Shown here: piece after piece, positions 10,799 through 19,229 of the stretch | Layout: every line of letters starts with the position of its first letter | How positions within the stretch are numbered: position 1 is the first letter of the stretch | Assembly (NCBI RefSeq): GCF_023517775.1 | Contig: NZ_CP082904.1 | Coordinates: 62,001-126,000 of the forward strand | Origin: Mixta hanseatica | GTDB taxonomy: Bacteria; Pseudomonadota; Gammaproteobacteria; Enterobacterales; Enterobacteriaceae | Reading direction: 5' to 3' | DNA length: 64,000 bases | Notes under the pieces: generated by a model | The model's database searches: none | What the model was told of the DNA's origin: nothing | What the model saw: only the letters and a program-made list of their open reading frames with translations | Position numbers and translations under genes: made by a program

Positions 10799-11881
10799 TT
10801 ATTTCAGACGTGCCGCCTGGCGTGCCAGCTGCATTAACGCCTCCGACAGTGCCTGCGGTGAAAGCGTTTCTTTTCCTGGCGCGGCGGTGGTTTTACGTAT
10901 GACCAGGCTAACCGGCAGCAGATCGGAGCGCATGGGCACGTCCGGCTGTTGGATCATCTCTATCAGCCGCGCGACGCTGTTTTTACCCAGCGTTCTGAAA
11001 TCCTGTCTGATGGTGGTCAGCGGGGGAATAAAGCAGGCGCTGTCGGCAGTATCGTCATAGCCAATAACCGATATATCATGCGGCACCTTAAGGCCCGCTT
11101 CAGTAATCGCCCTTAGCGCGCCTAACGCCATCTGATCGTTAGCCACCAGAAGCGCACCAGGCTGAGTGCCCTCATTCAGCAGCCGGGTTACCTGCTGATA
11201 GCCGGAAAGCGCGCTCCAGTCTCCTTCTATTACCGCTATGGGCTGTAGCTGCTGTTGCGCCAACGCCTGCTGCCAGCCTTCAAAGCGCAGGCGCGCCGAA
11301 ACAGAGCTTTGCGGCCCGGCCAGCAGCGCAATGGCGCGGTGGCCAAGCGCCAGCAAATGGTTCACACCCAAACGCGCGCCTTCATCGGGATCGAAAATGA
11401 CGCTATTGGCGTCCAGCTGCGGCGAAACGTCAAGAAACAGGAGCGGTACCTCCTGACATAGCGTCATCAGGCTTTGTGCTTCCTCATCCTGTAGGGGAAT
11501 ATTCACAATCAGCCCATCTACGCGCTGCGCCAGCAGATTATTGATTGCCGCTCTGGCAGCCGACGCGCCGCTCTGCTCGGTCATGGAGATCACTACGTTA
11601 AAACGTTCTTCACCCGCGCGGGATTTAATGGCAGCGGCAATCTGCGACGGCGCATGCAGCGAAAGGTCAGAGGTGGCAAGCCCGATGGTGTGCCCGGGTT
11701 TGCCTGCCAGCTGCTGGGCAACGCGGTTAGGCACATAATTCAGCGCAGCCATCGCCGACTCAACTTTTTGTCGGGTCTTCTCTGATACGTTTCCCGCCTG
11801 GTTTATTACTCGTGAAACGGTCTGGTAAGAGACGCCAGCAGATTGCGCCACATCATATAGGGTTGTCGACTTCGCTTTCAT
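10799..11881 (-). CDS. lacI: Lactose operon repressor LacI
   Basis: LacI-family repressor. The helix-turn-helix (about residues 5-25) reads LYDVAQSAGVSYQTVSRVIN, with the YQTVSR recognition helix identical to E. coli LacI, then the hinge NYVPNRVAQQLAG. The periplasmic-binding-like core has the inducer-pocket features of LacI (LHAPSQIAAAIKSR; LAGPQSSVSARLR; GYDDTADSACFIPPLTTI), and the C-terminal tetramerisation heptads of leucine (LSEALMQLARQAARL) are kept. Length 360 is identical to E. coli. Unlike E. coli, where lacI abuts the promoter, here it lies about 0.9 kb upstream with the bacteriocin pair in between. AGGA is 7 bases before the ATG. Confidence 0.97.
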   Translation of the reverse strand: MKAKSTTLYDVAQSAGVSYQTVSRVINQAGNVSEKTRQKVESAMAALNYVPNRVAQQLAGKPGHTIGLATSDLSLHAPSQIAAAIKSRAGEERFNVVISMTEQSGASAARAAINNLLAQRVDGLIVNIPLQDEEAQSLMTLCQEVPLLFLDVSPQLDANSVIFDPDEGARLGVNHLLALGHRAIALLAGPQSSVSARLRFEGWQQALAQQQLQPIAVIEGDWSALSGYQQVTRLLNEGTQPGALLVANDQMALGALRAITEAGLKVPHDISVIGYDDTADSACFIPPLTTIRQDFRTLGKNSVARLIEMIQQPDVPMRSDLLPVSLVIRKTTAAPGKETLSPQALSEALMQLARQAARLK

Positions 11882-11960
11882 CCCGGCTTCCTTAGTACAT
11901 TCGCGCGGACCGATCGGCCGCTAATGGCGGAATAGTATGCCGGGCAACGGATAAAGTAAA

Positions 11961-12006
11961 AAAACAGGGGGAGGAAAACAGAGGCAACACCGGGCCCGTG
12001 TTGCCT
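11961..12006 (-). terminator. Terminator of the acyltransferase gene
   Basis: On the minus strand AGGCAACAC (12006-11998) pairs with GTGTTGCCT (11990-11982) over a 7-base GC loop, followed by CTGTTTTCC and further downstream a run of seven T. It lies just past the stop of the acyltransferase at 12025 and reads in its direction. Confidence 0.75.
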
Positions 12007-12024
12007 GTATGGCGGCGGCGGTCA

Positions 12025-12888
12025 TCAGGCTCCAGAACGGTTCAGCAACGCCTGCAGTAACGCCCGCTGTGAAGCGGACAAACGCGTTTCGTTGACGCCG
12101 CAAAGATCGCAATAGTGACGTACCGTTTTTGCGCTCCAGCTAAACCCGCGATCCTGCCGCATTCGCTGGCGTAGCTGGCGAAAGATACCTTCTATTTCAA
12201 AGGCGGCAAGCAGCTGGCGCAGGCTGGTATTTTTGCCGGGCGTTAGCTGGTGGGAAAGTATTTTGCCTACCGTGCGGACATCCGCATGCAGCAGCGCAAC
12301 TTCCCGACCTTCATAGTCAGGGTGCAGGCGGCTTTCTCCCAACTGCTTGAAAAAAAGCAGGTCCTGATAAAAGCGCGCCTTACGCTTCTCTACCTGAATA
12401 AACAGCGTTTCGATCTGCCGATCAAAAATGGCGTATAGCATCATCCATGCATAGAGCGTTCTTAACAGGCTGCTGCCGCGGTAACGCGCATCAATACACA
12501 GCGAGCCGATCTCGGCGGTTTTTTCCGGACGGCAATGCGTAGCCGTGATGACATCGGCAAAGATTTTTTCCGCCGGTAATCCCTGCTCGCTTTGCTTAAT
12601 AAAACCAATGGTGCCGATCACTTCATCCGCGATACGCGCGATAAACAGGCGATTGCCCGGCGAAAAAAACCAGGGAGAGAAAAGCATATCGCCCTGCTGG
12701 CGCTTAACCAGTCCGAGACGGAGGTATTCGGTATGAAGCTTTTGCATACTGATATAAAACTCCTGCAGGGTAGTGACCTGAGAAATATCAACGTCATTGA
12801 ATGCATGTCGTTTATTAAAACGCAGCGTGCGGTGTAACCCGGCCTTATCGCCTGGTTGAGCAACGGTCTTAACGGCTGAACGTAACAC
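12025..12888 (-). CDS. GNAT-fold acyltransferase resembling N-acyl amino acid synthase (FeeM-like)
   Basis: The central region looks like the acyl-ACP-using GNAT family that includes FeeM-type N-acyl amino acid synthases and is related to LuxI enzymes: an aromatic/basic stretch RLGLVKRQQGDMLFSPWF, the beta strands RLFIARIADEVIGTIGFI, and the segment AEIGSLCIDARYRGSSLLRTLY that matches the cofactor/acyl loop. N-terminal RTLRFNKRHAFN resembles their entry segment. The last 60 residues are basic and helical and have no assignment. I place the start at GTG 12888 because GAGG lies 10 bases ahead; a TTG at 12942 would add 18 residues. It is divergent from the aryl polyene cluster. The product is unknown; the family call is by eye. 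Confidence 0.55.
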   Translation of the reverse strand: MLRSAVKTVAQPGDKAGLHRTLRFNKRHAFNDVDISQVTTLQEFYISMQKLHTEYLRLGLVKRQQGDMLFSPWFFSPGNRLFIARIADEVIGTIGFIKQSEQGLPAEKIFADVITATHCRPEKTAEIGSLCIDARYRGSSLLRTLYAWMMLYAIFDRQIETLFIQVEKRKARFYQDLLFFKQLGESRLHPDYEGREVALLHADVRTVGKILSHQLTPGKNTSLRQLLAAFEIEGIFRQLRQRMRQDRGFSWSAKTVRHYCDLCGVNETRLSASQRALLQALLNRSGA

Positions 12889-13662
12889 GATGAATTTTCC
12901 TCGCTGTAGGGGGTAAAAATGCCTGCAGCAAGTATTGATCAATAAATTTATCTAAACAATGGTTTCATTAAAAAGTCATAAATCGTGATTGATACGCCAT
13001 TTTCATAATGAAACTGGCATCTCTGTGAAATTTTTTTATTAAAATATTTAATGTTTCGGTGGGTGCGACGGGCGGTCTGTTGCCTGGGCTACTATCTGTC
13101 CCGGTAGTAAAGGAGCACTGAGGCAGATGAATGTTCGTTGTCACTTCCCAATAGCACCTTTTACTTCATTGACCGGACTAACTGTAAAAACAGATAGATT
13201 TATCCTATTGGTTATTTGAATTTAATAGCGAAACACTTGCATGGAATGCTGCCCGCCGAATAAATTTAAATCAACTATGACGCGGGTCAATATCGAGCGC
13301 GCCGGTACGCAATAAATTATCGCCAATGTGAGTTTCATCATCCCGCCAGCCTGTAAAGCGTAACATCAAAACTTAAGGCAAATAAAAAGGATTATCTGCC
13401 CGATTTTTTGGGCTTATATATGGCAAAGATACTATTTCATTGTTTTAACGATGAGGTTTATTAATTCTCCATCCTGTTTCCAATTACAAATAATGATAAT
13501 TTTCACTAAATAACTATCAGCAACAAAATAGTTTGATTAAAATGCGCAGGAAATTTTAATGGCCTGAGTGGCAGCATCTAACCCGTAATTTTAACTGTTA
13601 TAAATAAGGGCGTCAGGCCAAAAGTTTCCATTTATCAATCTATTACTTAAAATGGAGTTCTT
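12889..13662. promoter_or_regulatory. Long AT-rich divergent region before the aryl polyene cluster
   Basis: Nearly 775 bases without a supported gene, much AT-richer than the flanks from about 13200. It should carry the divergent promoters of the acyltransferase (-) and the aryl polyene operon (+). Visible structure: TGGCCTGA (13560-13567) is perfectly complementary to TCAGGCCA (13613-13620), enclosing 45 bases just ahead of the first cluster gene, and a short GCCCGA/TTGGGC hairpin lies near 13400. A 30-codon reading frame at 13127 has no other support. Long AT-rich leaders of this type often bind H-NS; that is inference. Confidence 0.4.
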
Positions 13663-14049
13663 ATGAAAAAGGTTGTCAGGTTATTAGCCGTATGCGCGGT
13701 TATGGGTGCTTTAGCGGGCTGCGCGCGTACTGCGCCGGTTGATAATGTTCATACCACCCTTAGCGCGGGTCATACGCAGACGCAGGTTAAAAACGCAATT
13801 TTAAAAGCGGGCGCGCAGCGTCAGTGGATTATGAGCGAAGCGGGTCCGAACGTTATCAAAGCGCGCCAGCAATCACGAGACCATATGGCTGAAGTCCTGA
13901 TTAATTACTCTGCTACCGGCTACGCCATTAATTATGAAACCAGCAATAATTTATTGGCGTCCGGCGGTAAAATCCACAAAAACTATAACCGTTGGGTGCG
14001 CAACTTAGATAAAGATATTCAGGTCAATCTCGCTACCAGCGCCATGTAA
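13663..14049 (+). CDS. Small lipoprotein at the head of the aryl polyene cluster
   Basis: The 128-residue product has a lipoprotein signal peptide with lipobox LAGC (Cys 20), after MKKVVRLLAVCAVMGA. The mature part has no enzyme motif; it is small, slightly basic and contains the stretch VLINYSATGYAINYETS typical of small periplasmic beta proteins. GGAG lies 6 bases ahead of the ATG. It is the first gene of the plus-strand run that continues with the methyltransferase, a position where aryl polyene clusters often begin (it may correspond to apeA). It probably sits at the outer membrane; its role is unknown. Confidence 0.7.
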   Translation: MKKVVRLLAVCAVMGALAGCARTAPVDNVHTTLSAGHTQTQVKNAILKAGAQRQWIMSEAGPNVIKARQQSRDHMAEVLINYSATGYAINYETSNNLLASGGKIHKNYNRWVRNLDKDIQVNLATSAM

Positions 14050-14122
14050 TAAAAAAATTATCCTAAAGTCGGGCCAGCAATGGTCCGATAACCCTGGTTT
14101 ACCCAAGACAGGATTGCTCTTC

Positions 14123-15181
14123 ATGTACGAAACGGACACGCTCAGCGCACTGGATGCTATCACTGAAGCGCAACGAATTGCTTTTGCACCCATGCTGTTT
14201 CAAACAGCGTTATGTCTGCGCAATGCGGGCGTGCTGGCCTTGCTGGATGTGAAAGGAAAGCAGGGCGCGACGCTGGATGAAATTGTCGCCAACTGTCATC
14301 TGAGCGAATACGCTATTAGCGTCTTGCTGGATATGGGATTAAGCGGCCGTATCGTGACCTGCCAGGATGAATATTACCGTCTGGCGAAAGTAGGGCATTT
14401 CTTGCTGCATGACACCATGACGCGCGTAAATATGGATTTCACACAGGATGTCTGTTATCAGGGGTTATTCTTTTTAGCGCAGGCGCTAAAAGAATCCAAA
14501 CCCGCTGGGCTGCAAGTGTTTAGCGACGCCGAAACAATCTATCCGGTGCTGTCGCAGCTGCCTTCCCCCGCGCGCGAAAGTTGGTTTGCATTCGATCATT
14601 ACTATTCCGATGTCGCCTTTAACGCGGCGCTACCTTATATTTTCGCCAGCGGCCCAAAAAAATTATATGATATTGGCGGCAATACCGGAAAATGGGCGCT
14701 GAAATGTTGCCAGTACGATGAAAATATCGCAGTTACGCTTCTTGATCTGCCACAACAAATTGAACTTGCTCGCCAGAATATCGAAAATGCAGGTCTATCG
14801 CATCGTATCGGCTTTCACGCGGTAGATATGCTTGGTGACGCGCCGCTCCCTGCGGAAGCCGATATTTGGTGGATGAGTCAGTTCCTCGACTGTTTTTCTC
14901 CCGATCAGATTATCGCTATGCTCAGCCGCATTGCAGGTAAAATGAAGCCCGGCGCGCGACTGTGTGTGATGGAGCTCTTCTGGGATGCGCAGAAATTTGA
15001 AGCTGCATCGTTCAGCCTGAATGCGACGTCGCTCTATTTTACCTGTATGGCTAACGGCAATAGTCGTTTTTACAGCGTAGAGAAGTTTTATCGCTATCTG
15101 GAGATGGCCGGTTTTAGGGTCGAGCAACGCATCGATAATCTCGGCGTTGGTCATACTTTATTGATATGTGAGAGATTTTAA
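14123..15181 (+). CDS. apeB: Aryl polyene O/C-methyltransferase (SAM-dependent)
   Basis: The N-terminal 90 residues form the winged-helix dimerisation domain of small-molecule methyltransferases (plant-type OMT, Methyltransf_2), and the C-terminal half is a class I SAM fold: motif I is YDIGGNTGKWALKC, followed by VTLLDLPQQIELARQNI and the WWMSQFLDCFSPDQI segment. In aryl polyene biosynthesis such an enzyme methylates the aryl head group. I place the start at ATG 14123, 9 bases after AGGA; a TTG at 14114 would leave no room for a ribosome site. The symbol follows the aryl polyene gene order described for Xenorhabdus/E. coli. Confidence 0.8.
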   Translation: MYETDTLSALDAITEAQRIAFAPMLFQTALCLRNAGVLALLDVKGKQGATLDEIVANCHLSEYAISVLLDMGLSGRIVTCQDEYYRLAKVGHFLLHDTMTRVNMDFTQDVCYQGLFFLAQALKESKPAGLQVFSDAETIYPVLSQLPSPARESWFAFDHYYSDVAFNAALPYIFASGPKKLYDIGGNTGKWALKCCQYDENIAVTLLDLPQQIELARQNIENAGLSHRIGFHAVDMLGDAPLPAEADIWWMSQFLDCFSPDQIIAMLSRIAGKMKPGARLCVMELFWDAQKFEAASFSLNATSLYFTCMANGNSRFYSVEKFYRYLEMAGFRVEQRIDNLGVGHTLLICERF

Positions 15182-15247
15182 TATTCCTGCCGGTTCTTGC
15201 GTTGTTTAATGCGCCGCAGAGCTGCTAACCGATTGCGGACGCCGTTG

Positions 15248-15970
15248 ATGAAATTTAGCTTAAACCTTATCGACTGGCAGGCCAGAGCGCCTGGACTCAG
15301 TGACGCTACGCAGTGGCAACGTTGGGCGCGTCAGCCGCATGCGATTGACCCCGATGCGCCCCAGGCAAAACTGACGGAACTTCCGATGATGACCGCCCGG
15401 CGTCTCTGTTCCGGCAGCAAATTAGCCGTCGAGTGCGGGCTGGCGATGCTGCGCCGTCATAGCATTGACGCGGTGCTTTTTAGCAGTCGTCACGGCGAGC
15501 TGGAGCGCAACTATCGCATTCTTCAGGCGCTGGCGCGTAATGAAGATGTTTCGCCGACAGATTTCGCCATGTCGGTACATAACTCTGCGGTGGGCAATTT
15601 AACCATCGCCGCAAAGCAGCCGGTGGTTTCTTCCTCACTGTCTGCAGGCATGGATACTTTCCATCAGGGTTTGTGCGAAGTGATGTGTCTGCTACAGGCG
15701 GGGTATCAACGCGTATTGATGGTGGATTTCGATGGTTTGCTGCCTGCGTTTTATCACTCCAGGCTGCCGCCGAAAATGCCGACCTGGGCATGGGCCGTGG
15801 CGCTGGTATTTGAAACGGGTAGCGCGCTGCACTGTACAACCGAGAGCGGAAGCGACGGGATAGAGCCGCTGCTGCCGCAGAGCCTGCAATTTATGCAGCA
15901 TTATCTGAGCGATGTCGCTGAATTCACTATCCCAGGTGAAAAAATGCAGTGGCGCTGGAGCCGCGTATGA
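15248..15970 (+). CDS. apeC: Aryl polyene chain-length-factor-like ketosynthase partner
   Basis: About 240 residues, half a normal ketosynthase, of the 'beta-ketoacyl synthase chain length factor' type (Ketoacyl-synt_2). It has MSVHNSAVGNLTIAA and SSSLSAGMDTFHQGLCEVM, where a true ketosynthase has its active-site cysteine (TACSSS); the cysteine is missing here, as in chain length factors. In the studied systems ApeC pairs with the ketosynthase ApeO. I choose the ATG at 15248 (MKFSLNLIDWQARAPGL), which matches family starts, over a TTG/ATG at 15197 with an unlikely Arg-rich leader. It overlaps the next gene by ATGA. Confidence 0.85.
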   Translation: MKFSLNLIDWQARAPGLSDATQWQRWARQPHAIDPDAPQAKLTELPMMTARRLCSGSKLAVECGLAMLRRHSIDAVLFSSRHGELERNYRILQALARNEDVSPTDFAMSVHNSAVGNLTIAAKQPVVSSSLSAGMDTFHQGLCEVMCLLQAGYQRVLMVDFDGLLPAFYHSRLPPKMPTWAWAVALVFETGSALHCTTESGSDGIEPLLPQSLQFMQHYLSDVAEFTIPGEKMQWRWSRV

Positions 15971-16761
15971 TGCACGTCGTCGCCTGGTTAAACCGCCTTT
16001 GGCGTCTGTTAATGACCGGTTTCTGTTTCACGTTATTCGGTCTCGGCGGGCTGTTGCTGTCTCTGGTCTGGTTTAATCTCCTGTTGCTGATAGTGCGTGA
16101 TAAAAACCGGCGCCGACGCCTCGCCCGCCGCTCTATTTCAGCCAGCTTCCGTTTTTTTCTGGCGGTGGCCAAAGGCGTAGGGGTGCTGGATTATCATATT
16201 CACGGCGCAGACATTTTACGTAGCGAGCGCAGTTGTCTGGTGGTGGCGAATCACCCAACCCTGATTGACTACGTGCTGCTTGCTTCAGTCATGCCGGAGA
16301 CCGATTGCCTGGTAAAAGGGGCGCTGCTGAAAAATCCCTTTGTTAGCGGTGTGATTCGCGCGGCGGATTATCTGGTTAACAGCGAGGCCGATCGCTTACT
16401 GGTTCAAAGCCAGACGCGGCTGGCGCAGGGCGACACGCTATTAATCTTCCCTGAAGGCACGCGTACGCGACCCGGAGAAGAGATGACCTTACAACGCGGG
16501 GCGGCCAATATCGCGGTGCGCTGCTGTAGCGATTTGCGCATCGTGACCATTCGTTGCAGCGAACATCTGCTCGACAAACAGAGCAAATGGTATAACGTGC
16601 CCCCGACAAAACCGTTGTTCGAAGTGACCGCAGGCCAACGGGTGCAAATTGAACATTTCTATCAGGCTAATTTACAAGAACCGGCGCTGGCGGCAAGGCA
16701 GCTCAACCGGCATCTTTTAATGCAATTACAAACAGTTGGGAATACTTTCAGGACGCAATAA
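15967..16761 (+). CDS. apeD: Membrane-anchored acyltransferase of the aryl polyene cluster (PlsC-like)
   Basis: A 1-acyl-glycerol-3-phosphate acyltransferase-like (LPLAT) enzyme. An N-terminal membrane region (LLMTGFCFTLFGLGGLLLS) is followed by the catalytic HPTLID (H-X4-D) motif near residue 92, the substrate motif LLIFPEGTRTRPGE, and a C-terminal domain of about 80 residues. It probably helps load the polyene onto its lipid anchor. The start is ATG 15967, overlapping the apeC stop (ATGA); a GTG six codons upstream is less likely. It ends one base into apeE (ATG at 16761). Confidence 0.85.
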   Translation: MMHVVAWLNRLWRLLMTGFCFTLFGLGGLLLSLVWFNLLLLIVRDKNRRRRLARRSISASFRFFLAVAKGVGVLDYHIHGADILRSERSCLVVANHPTLIDYVLLASVMPETDCLVKGALLKNPFVSGVIRAADYLVNSEADRLLVQSQTRLAQGDTLLIFPEGTRTRPGEEMTLQRGAANIAVRCCSDLRIVTIRCSEHLLDKQSKWYNVPPTKPLFEVTAGQRVQIEHFYQANLQEPALAARQLNRHLLMQLQTVGNTFRTQ

Positions 16762-17018
16762 TGCAATCGCTTTATTTAGAAATTAAACATCTCATCATCA
16801 ATACATTAAATCTGGATGAGCTGACGGCCGAGGATATCGATACTGATGCCGCGTTGTTCGGAGAGGGCTTAGGGCTGGATTCTATTGATGCCCTGGAGCT
16901 GGGACTGGCAGTGAAAAACCGGTACGGCATCGTACTCTCCGCTGAGAGCGAAGAAACGCGTCAGCATTTCTTCTCTGTCGCGACGCTAGCCTCTTTCATT
17001 CATTCACAACGCGTCTGA
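16761..17018 (+). CDS. apeE: Acyl carrier protein 1 of the aryl polyene cluster
   Basis: An 85-residue acyl carrier protein. The phosphopantetheine attachment serine is in the GLGLDSIDALELGLAVK motif (LDSIDALE). It carries growing polyene or starter chains in the cytoplasm between the ligase, ketosynthases, ketoreductase and dehydratases. Helices II and III are acidic as usual. Serine activation is presumably by the cluster's own phosphopantetheinyl transferase at 28757-29338. It starts at the last base of apeD and is followed 13 bases later by the second carrier protein. Confidence 0.9.
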   Translation: MQSLYLEIKHLIINTLNLDELTAEDIDTDAALFGEGLGLDSIDALELGLAVKNRYGIVLSAESEETRQHFFSVATLASFIHSQRV

Positions 17019-17031
17019 TAACGAGCCTGCT

Positions 17032-17283
17032 ATGACAGAACAACAAGCAATATATCAGGAAGTCTCCGCGCTTCTGACGAAACTGTTCGAAATCGATCCT
17101 GACGATATCAAACCTGACGCCCGTCTGTACGAAGATCTCGAACTGGATAGCATTGATGCAGTCGATATGATTGTGCAACTGCAAAAAAAGACCGGCAAAA
17201 AGATCAAGCCGGAAGAGTTTAAAGCTGTGCGCACCGTCCAGGATGTCGTCGACGCGGTAGAGCGTCTGTTACGCGAAGCCTGA
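17032..17283 (+). CDS. apeF: Acyl carrier protein 2 of the aryl polyene cluster
   Basis: An 83-residue acyl carrier protein with the attachment motif EDLELDSIDAVDMIVQ (serine in LDSID) and an acidic helix before it. Pairs of carrier proteins of this kind are constant in aryl polyene clusters; in the Xenorhabdus system one carries the starter unit and the other the elongation chain. Its C-terminus (KKIKPEEFKAVRTVQDVVD) is the normal helix IV region. It follows apeE in the same operon. Confidence 0.9.
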   Translation: MTEQQAIYQEVSALLTKLFEIDPDDIKPDARLYEDLELDSIDAVDMIVQLQKKTGKKIKPEEFKAVRTVQDVVDAVERLLREA

Positions 17284-17289
17284 TTTACC

Positions 17290-17871
17290 GTGGGTGGCTG
17301 CAAAAAACTACCGGGCATTCAGGTAGCAACGGGACTAACACTGCTGGCCTGGCCATTTATGGTCTGGTTCGGCCTGACGCATAACAGCCTGCACTGGCTG
17401 CTGCCGTTGATAGCGCTGCTGCTGATTTTACGCTTATGGCAAGCAAAGCGAACAGCGGGGCCAATGCGCGTTGTCATGCAAAGTGCGGCACTGGTTGGCA
17501 TTGTCCTGTGCATCGCCAGTACGCTGCTAAAAACCCATCAGCTGCTGCTGTTTTATCCGGTAGTTGTCAATTTACTGATGCTTGCCCTGTTTGGGGGATC
17601 ATTATGGACAGCAATGCCGCTGGTTGAGCGACTGGCGCGCCTGCGCGATCCCCAACTTCCTCCCGAAGGCGTACGCTATACCCGGCGAGTCACCCAGGTA
17701 TGGTGTCTCTTTTTCATCGTCAATGGCAGCATCGCCCTTTTTACTGCCCTGCAGGGCAACATGCGTCTATGGACGGCATGGAACGGCATTATCGCTTATG
17801 GGCTGATGGGATTGTTGATGGCGGTTGAATGGTTGGTGCGTCGTCAGGTAATAAAGCGGAAAATCCCATGA
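17290..17871 (+). CDS. apeG: Aryl polyene cluster membrane protein (COG4648-like)
   Basis: A 193-residue integral membrane protein with five to six hydrophobic segments and the conserved central stretch VRYTRRVTQVWCLFFIVNG. It belongs by appearance to the uncharacterised COG4648 group that is constantly found between the carrier proteins and the AMP ligase in these clusters. It probably takes part in membrane placement or transfer of the polyene, but no activity is known. The GTG start at 17290 is 6 bases after the apeF stop; the stop overlaps the next gene by ATGA. Confidence 0.8.
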   Translation: MGGCKKLPGIQVATGLTLLAWPFMVWFGLTHNSLHWLLPLIALLLILRLWQAKRTAGPMRVVMQSAALVGIVLCIASTLLKTHQLLLFYPVVVNLLMLALFGGSLWTAMPLVERLARLRDPQLPPEGVRYTRRVTQVWCLFFIVNGSIALFTALQGNMRLWTAWNGIIAYGLMGLLMAVEWLVRRQVIKRKIP

Positions 17872-19229
17872 ATCAGACCCTCCCTTTGTCACAGTGGCTT
17901 AGCGCATCTCGTCCGGATGATACCGTGATCGCCTGGCTTGGCGATCATACCTGGACGCTGGGACAGCTGCGCTATGATGTCGCCCTGTTGGTGAATGAGC
18001 TGCAGCGTCAGGAAGGCGAACGCTGGGCGCTCTGCTTCGAAAACAGCTATCTGTTTATTGTCGCGTTGCTGGCGACGCTAAGCGTGGGCAAAACGCCGGT
18101 GATCCCCGGGCACTGTCGCGTTTCCCTACTGGAAGAGCAGCGCTCGTTGTTTCACGGCGTGTTGAGTGACCAGACGCTGGAATGGCGCGGCATACTGCAC
18201 GTAGTCTCTTCGGCAAAAACGAGCGCGCCGACAACGGTGGCGTTGCCCGACATTGTGCCCAGCCGTTGTATCGAACTCTATACTTCCGGCTCTACAGGCC
18301 AGCCCAAACGGGTAGTGAAAAGTGTCGCTACGCTTGATAAAGAAGCTGCCCTGCTGGCCGCCCGCTTTGCCGACCGGCTGACGGGATGCCGGGTGGTTGC
18401 TTCCGTTGTGCCTCAGCATCTGTATGGGCTGACTTTCCGCATCTTTTTACCCGTATCGCTTGGGATGCCGCTCCATGCCGCCATGCTCTATTATGCCGAA
18501 CAGCTGGTCGCGCTGGATCATCACTACCGATATCTGTTTGTCAGCAGTCCCGCGTTTCTTAAGCGGCTGGACCCTAATCTGACGCCGCCGCCCGTCAACA
18601 TGATCCTCTCTGCCGGCGGCATGCTGTCGTGGCAGCATGTCATCGACACGCAGCGCTGGTTTGGCGTCTGGCCTGATGAAATTTATGGCAGCACCGAAAC
18701 CGGCATTCTTGCCTGGCGCCAGCGTCAGCAAGATATTCTTCCCTGGCTCCCCTTTCCGGATGTACGCATTGTCGCTGAGGGTGATGCTTTCCGCGCCTTC
18801 TCGCCGTTGATCGCCTGCGAAGCAGGGCTGCTGCTGGATGATATCTTACAGATTGAGAATAGCGGATGCTTTCATCTGGCCGGGCGGCGTGGGCGGGTAG
18901 TGAAAATCGAAGAGAAACGCATTTCCCTAAGCGAAGTGGAACGCCGCCTGATGTCGCTGGAAGGTATCCGCGACGCAGCGGCATTGCCGGTCACACGCGG
19001 CGGCCGTCAGGGAATTGGCGCGGTGCTGGTGCTGGAAGAGGCACTGCGCCAGACACTGCAACAGACAAACATCAAAGCGCTGGAACTTTCATGGCGGCGC
19101 GCGCTGCTACCCTGGCTGGAACCGGTCGCCGTTCCGCGCTATTGGCGGATCGTCGATGAAATTCCGGTTAATAGCATGAATAAGCGTGTCTATGCGCAAT
19201 TACAGGAGTCATTTAATGAAAGCCCGTGA
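17868..19229 (+). CDS. apeH: AMP-dependent aryl acid ligase of the aryl polyene cluster
   Basis: An adenylate-forming enzyme (ANL superfamily), 453 residues, that activates the aromatic starter acid (4-hydroxybenzoate in the studied systems) and loads it on a carrier protein. The nucleotide motif YTSGSTGQPKRVVKS (A3) and the downstream YGSTETGILAWRQR (A5) are clear; the C-terminal domain has EEKRISLSEVERRL and the catalytic lysine region VNSMNKRVYAQ. Start at ATG 17868, overlapping the apeG stop. There is no ammonia-lyase gene in the cluster, so the starter may come from chorismate (UbiC). Confidence 0.88.
   Translation: MNQTLPLSQWLSASRPDDTVIAWLGDHTWTLGQLRYDVALLVNELQRQEGERWALCFENSYLFIVALLATLSVGKTPVIPGHCRVSLLEEQRSLFHGVLSDQTLEWRGILHVVSSAKTSAPTTVALPDIVPSRCIELYTSGSTGQPKRVVKSVATLDKEAALLAARFADRLTGCRVVASVVPQHLYGLTFRIFLPVSLGMPLHAAMLYYAEQLVALDHHYRYLFVSSPAFLKRLDPNLTPPPVNMILSAGGMLSWQHVIDTQRWFGVWPDEIYGSTETGILAWRQRQQDILPWLPFPDVRIVAEGDAFRAFSPLIACEAGLLLDDILQIENSGCFHLAGRRGRVVKIEEKRISLSEVERRLMSLEGIRDAAALPVTRGGRQGIGAVLVLEEALRQTLQQTNIKALELSWRRALLPWLEPVAVPRYWRIVDEIPVNSMNKRVYAQLQESFNESP

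Noticed and set aside
13127..13219. A 30-codon reading frame in the region upstream of the APE cluster
   Set aside because: Only GAGG 3 bases before the ATG, no recognisable product, and AT-rich spacer sequence gives such frames by chance.
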